From contig JABMRZ010000245.1 in the NCBI GenBank assembly GCA_013202315.1, forward strand, positions 1 through 8,193: a stretch of 8,193 nt of DNA, read 5' to 3'. Source of the stretch: Candidatus Tariuqbacter arcticus (GTDB lineage Bacteria; Electryoneota; Tariuqbacteria; Tariuqbacterales; Tariuqbacteraceae). Within the stretch, counting starts at the first letter, position 1. Each line of letters begins with the position of its first letter. The translations under genes and the position numbers were made by a program. Positions 6,651 through 8,193 of this stretch are shown piece after piece. The notes beneath the pieces were generated by a model that was not told the DNA's origin, ran no database searches, and saw nothing but the letters and a program-made list of their open reading frames with translations.

Positions 6651-7216
6651 ATGTATATCAAGTGGAATCTATAAAAAATCCAGAAGTTCTTAATATATCA
6701 TCGGGCTCTTCATTGCAAAATTTGCAATGTTATTCTTATTGGCCCGTGGTTTTTCAAGAGGAAATAGATCGATTTATCGATATCGCTGATACTTCAAAAA
6801 GTAGTACAATAGGCGGAGTAATTTATGAAAGACATTTTATCCCAAGAAGATATTCATTTTTAATTTCTAAAGCTATAATCGCATTGAATTCAATGAGTAA
6901 TAAATCTATTGTAAGTGAAGCGACAAATCTGTTATATATTATTCGAGACAGTATTATCTACTTTGGAGTTGGTTATGAATTAAGTTATCTACCCGCATTA
7001 AGCGCATTTAAAGTCGATGATGGTTCTGTTCTTATTGAATGGATATTTGATGATTTCAGAATTGGTTTTAGCATTGAGCCTAATGTTGATGAGTCAAGCT
7101 GGTATTTGGTGTCAAATGAAAAGTTAGGTGATATAGGCGCCTCTGGGTACATTTCAAGAAATAATATTAATAACCTAGTTCTCTGGCTTATAAATTTTGT
7201 AATAGCAAATTCATAA
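6644..7216 (+). CDS. Uncharacterised protein, second gene of the TIGR04255 operon
   Basis: This 190-aa protein is not assigned to a named family. It appears soluble: no signal peptide, and no convincing membrane helix apart from a mildly hydrophobic C-terminal helix (about 176-189). The most distinctive part is residues 116-170, with 'DGSVLIEW' (126-133) followed by 'FDDFRIGFSIEP'. A beta-hairpin of the form D-G-[SG]-[IV]-x-[LI]-E-W followed by a strand occurs in many uncharacterised accessory-gene proteins; this is recalled, not searched. The ATG overlaps the end of the preceding gene (ATGTTAG), and the TAA overlaps the next ATG (TAATG), indicating translational coupling. Strong AT bias matches its neighbours. 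It is probably expressed in fixed ratio with them and may act in one complex or pathway. Confidence 0.75.
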   Translation: MLDVYQVESIKNPEVLNISSGSSLQNLQCYSYWPVVFQEEIDRFIDIADTSKSSTIGGVIYERHFIPRRYSFLISKAIIALNSMSNKSIVSEATNLLYIIRDSIIYFGVGYELSYLPALSAFKVDDGSVLIEWIFDDFRIGFSIEPNVDESSWYLVSNEKLGDIGASGYISRNNINNLVLWLINFVIANS

Positions 7217-7665
7217 TGATTAACATCGATTACCCAGATAATTGTCTTAAGGGAATTCCTAACAGAGATTTCTTGTTTGGAGATGGTACCATAGCCACCC
7301 ATCTTTTTTATTTTGAATCAGAAGATGCAAGGGAAGATGGATGGAAAGAACAGTCTATTAATTGGGAAGATGATGAATCTGCTATTGATTTCACTTTAAA
7401 TCAAAAAAAGGATGGTGATTTACAATTCAAAGCAGGGATAGCAATTCTCCCTCGAAAAGCAATAGACAGAATAAATAGATCGCCTATGGTAAACGGAGTT
7501 TTGTCTTATGAGAGGAAAAGGACAGAAAACAATCACAATCCCTATCATGGTAATATTTTACTCAAGAATGATGTAATTAAAAGTAAGATGAAACAAATAG
7601 CTGCATCATTGGCATTAGGAGTAGACAGACGACAGTCGAAGGTAGACCGAGAACAGATAACATAG
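7216..7665 (+). CDS. Uncharacterised protein, third gene of the TIGR04255 operon
   Basis: This is a 149-aa protein. The ATG at 7216 shares one base with the TAA of the preceding gene and has no ribosome-binding site, so translation likely depends on reinitiation. Visible motifs are 'HLFYFESEDAREDGW' (29-43), 'EQSINWEDDESAIDFTLNQKK' region (45-65), 'LQFKAGIAILPR' (69-80), 'LSYERKR' (96-102), and 'NPYHGNILL' (108-116). I do not recognise a named domain, but the well-formed motifs and intact frame suggest a real conserved gene. The last ~13 residues (from about 137, 'DRRQSKVDREQIT') are encoded by GTAGAC/GACAG-rich low-complexity DNA and look like run-on rather than conserved protein. It ends about 60 bp before the operon's terminator. 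Confidence 0.75.
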   Translation: MINIDYPDNCLKGIPNRDFLFGDGTIATHLFYFESEDAREDGWKEQSINWEDDESAIDFTLNQKKDGDLQFKAGIAILPRKAIDRINRSPMVNGVLSYERKRTENNHNPYHGNILLKNDVIKSKMKQIAASLALGVDRRQSKVDREQIT

Positions 7666-7727
7666 GATAGAGAATCGAAAAACAAAGAAAATTTAGTTCA
7701 GCATTCATAATTCATCACTCATCGTTC

Positions 7728-7760
7728 AAAAAGCTCTGCTTGACAGCGGGGCTTTTTTAT
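7728..7760 (+). terminator. Intrinsic terminator of the TIGR04255 operon
   Basis: AAGCTCTGC (7731-7739) pairs with GCGGGGCTT (7746-7754), two G-U pairs included, around a TTGACA loop. The flanking AAA (7728-7730) extends the stem into the T-run TTTTTT (7753-7758). Because an A-run precedes it, it could also act on the - strand. It separates the AT-rich operon from gatC. Confidence 0.8.
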
Positions 7761-7761
7761 T

Positions 7762-7790
7762 TTGAATAATTCACGATATTTGATTATCTT
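7762..7790 (+). promoter_or_regulatory. Possible promoter of gatC
   Basis: TTGAAT (7762-7767) and TATCTT (7785-7790) are spaced by 17 bp, each matching 4 of 6 consensus bases. It lies between the terminator and the gatC ribosome-binding site, where a promoter is expected. An inverted repeat overlaps the -10. Confidence 0.35.
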
Positions 7791-7804
7791 ATTAAATAAT
7801 CAAA
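7779..7804. repeat. Perfect 9-bp inverted repeat overlapping the gatC promoter
   Basis: TTTGATTAT (7779-7787) is exactly complementary to ATAATCAAA (7796-7804) with an 8-bp spacer. It overlaps the candidate -10 and ends 6 bp before the GGAAGGA ribosome-binding site (7811-7817). It could be an operator or a leader hairpin; chance is possible in AT-rich DNA. Confidence 0.4.
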
Positions 7805-7820
7805 AAAATCGGAAGGAATA

Positions 7821-8111
7821 ATGCCCATTGATAGAAAAGAGGTGGAGCGCATTGCCCGCCTCGCCCGCCTTCACCTGACAGAGGAAGAAACCGCGCGGAT
7901 GGAAAAGGAATTGAACCGAATCCTGGAATATGTGGAAAAGCTGAAGGAACTCGACACCTCCGAAGTGGAACCGATGCACCATGTTTTCGAGGTGTCAAAT
8001 TTCTTCCGCGAAGATGAATCACGCTCCTCGCTGAACAAAAACAAAGTATTGGAAAACGCCCCCGAGCAAAAGGACGGCTTATTCCGCATTCCCGGCGCGA
8101 TAAAAATGTAG
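7821..8111 (+). CDS. gatC: Asp-tRNA(Asn)/Glu-tRNA(Gln) amidotransferase subunit C
   Basis: This 96-aa protein has the typical GatC length. Conserved pattern: 'V-RIARLARLHLTEEE' (9-23), 'EKELNRILEYVEKLKELDTSEVEP' region (29-51) and the C-terminal 'FREDE...APEQKDGLFRIPGAI' (62-94). GatC is the small subunit of GatCAB, wrapping around the GatA amidase and stabilising its contact with GatB; the complex converts Glu-tRNA(Gln) and/or Asp-tRNA(Asn) to the amidated forms in the cytoplasm. The start is supported by GGAAGGA at 7811-7817. gatA and gatB are not adjacent: kdsB follows after 22 bp. Confidence 0.95.
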   Translation: MPIDRKEVERIARLARLHLTEEETARMEKELNRILEYVEKLKELDTSEVEPMHHVFEVSNFFREDESRSSLNKNKVLENAPEQKDGLFRIPGAIKM

Positions 8112-8118
8112 AATGATG

Positions 8119-8139
8119 AATGAAGAATGAAGAATGAAG
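8119..8139. repeat. 7-bp tandem repeat (AATGAAG x 3) spanning the kdsB start codon
   Basis: There are three exact copies of AATGAAG between gatC and kdsB. The third copy contains the kdsB ATG (8134-8136) and its second codon, so repeat-number change would alter the untranslated leader and nearby start context. Confidence 0.65.
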
Positions 8140-8193
8140 CCTGCTAAAATAGTCGGTTTTATTCCAGCCCGCTATAGTTCCACCCGCCTGCCG
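8134..8193 (+). CDS. kdsB: 3-deoxy-manno-octulosonate cytidylyltransferase, N-terminal fragment (runs off window)
   Basis: Twenty codons are visible, encoding 'MKPAKIVGFIPARYSSTRLP'. 'IPARYSSTRLP' is the nucleotide-binding signature at the N-terminus of CMP-Kdo synthetase (KdsB), which joins CTP and Kdo to form CMP-Kdo for lipid A/LPS core assembly. Upstream in-frame ATGs at 8113 and 8116 are blocked by TGA at 8128-8130, so 8134 is the first usable start. No strong ribosome-binding site is seen in the AATGAAG repeats. The gene continues beyond 8193 and follows gatC by 22 bp, probably in the same transcript. Its presence implies an LPS-bearing outer membrane. Confidence 0.9.
   Translation, partial: MKPAKIVGFIPARYSSTRLP

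Noticed and set aside
1..8193. tRNA, rRNA, CRISPR array, insertion sequence or integrase
   Set aside because: No cloverleaf, rRNA-like sequence, repeat-spacer pattern or transposase/integrase motif was found on either strand by reading.

Overview
The window looks like part of a Gram-negative chromosome from an uncultured bacterium of the FCB group (Zixibacteria / KSB1 / Cloacimonetes-like lineages). The evidence is a secreted protein with a C-terminal type IX secretion (Por) sorting domain of the 'YPNPFNPTT...' type, the start of kdsB (Kdo activation for lipopolysaccharide), and intergenic DNA full of short perfect hairpins and 7-bp tandem repeats. The phylum is inferred from these features and no marker gene fixes it.

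Layout, all genes on the + strand. (1) 116-2698: a large membrane-anchored PP2C/SpoIIE-type phosphatase (PDZ-like sensor, many membrane helices, GAF-like domain, complete catalytic domain). Its last codons run into a hairpin cluster (2623-2854). (2) 2977-5316: one exported multidomain gene (signal peptide, beta-helix, FN3-like domain, nidogen-like beta domain, Ig-like domain, T9SS tail). A single in-frame TGA at 3505-3507 interrupts it, with the reading frame unchanged on both sides. (3) 5448-5630: a small orphan antitoxin-like gene. (4) 5856-7665: an AT-rich three-gene overlapping operon led by a TIGR04255-family protein and followed by two uncharacterised proteins. It has its own sigma-70-like promoter and ends at an intrinsic terminator (7728-7760), so it looks like a self-contained accessory cassette. 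(5) 7821-8193: back to ordinary sequence with gatC and the first 20 codons of kdsB.

The most notable observation is the TGA at 3505. The RNA directly after it closely matches the E. coli fdhF SECIS element. The spacing is the same (11 nt), a GGUUG...ACC minihelix is present, the G and U occupy the positions equivalent to SECIS G23/U24, and 12 of 17 bases match by eye. The TGA codon would also complete a Trp-Cys-Pro-Gly-Sec (CxxU) redox-like motif. Either this is a selenocysteine codon in an unexpected class of secreted beta-helix protein, or it is a nonsense mutation with a striking chance resemblance. The second candidate for an undescribed system is the TIGR04255-led three-gene module, whose function is unknown.
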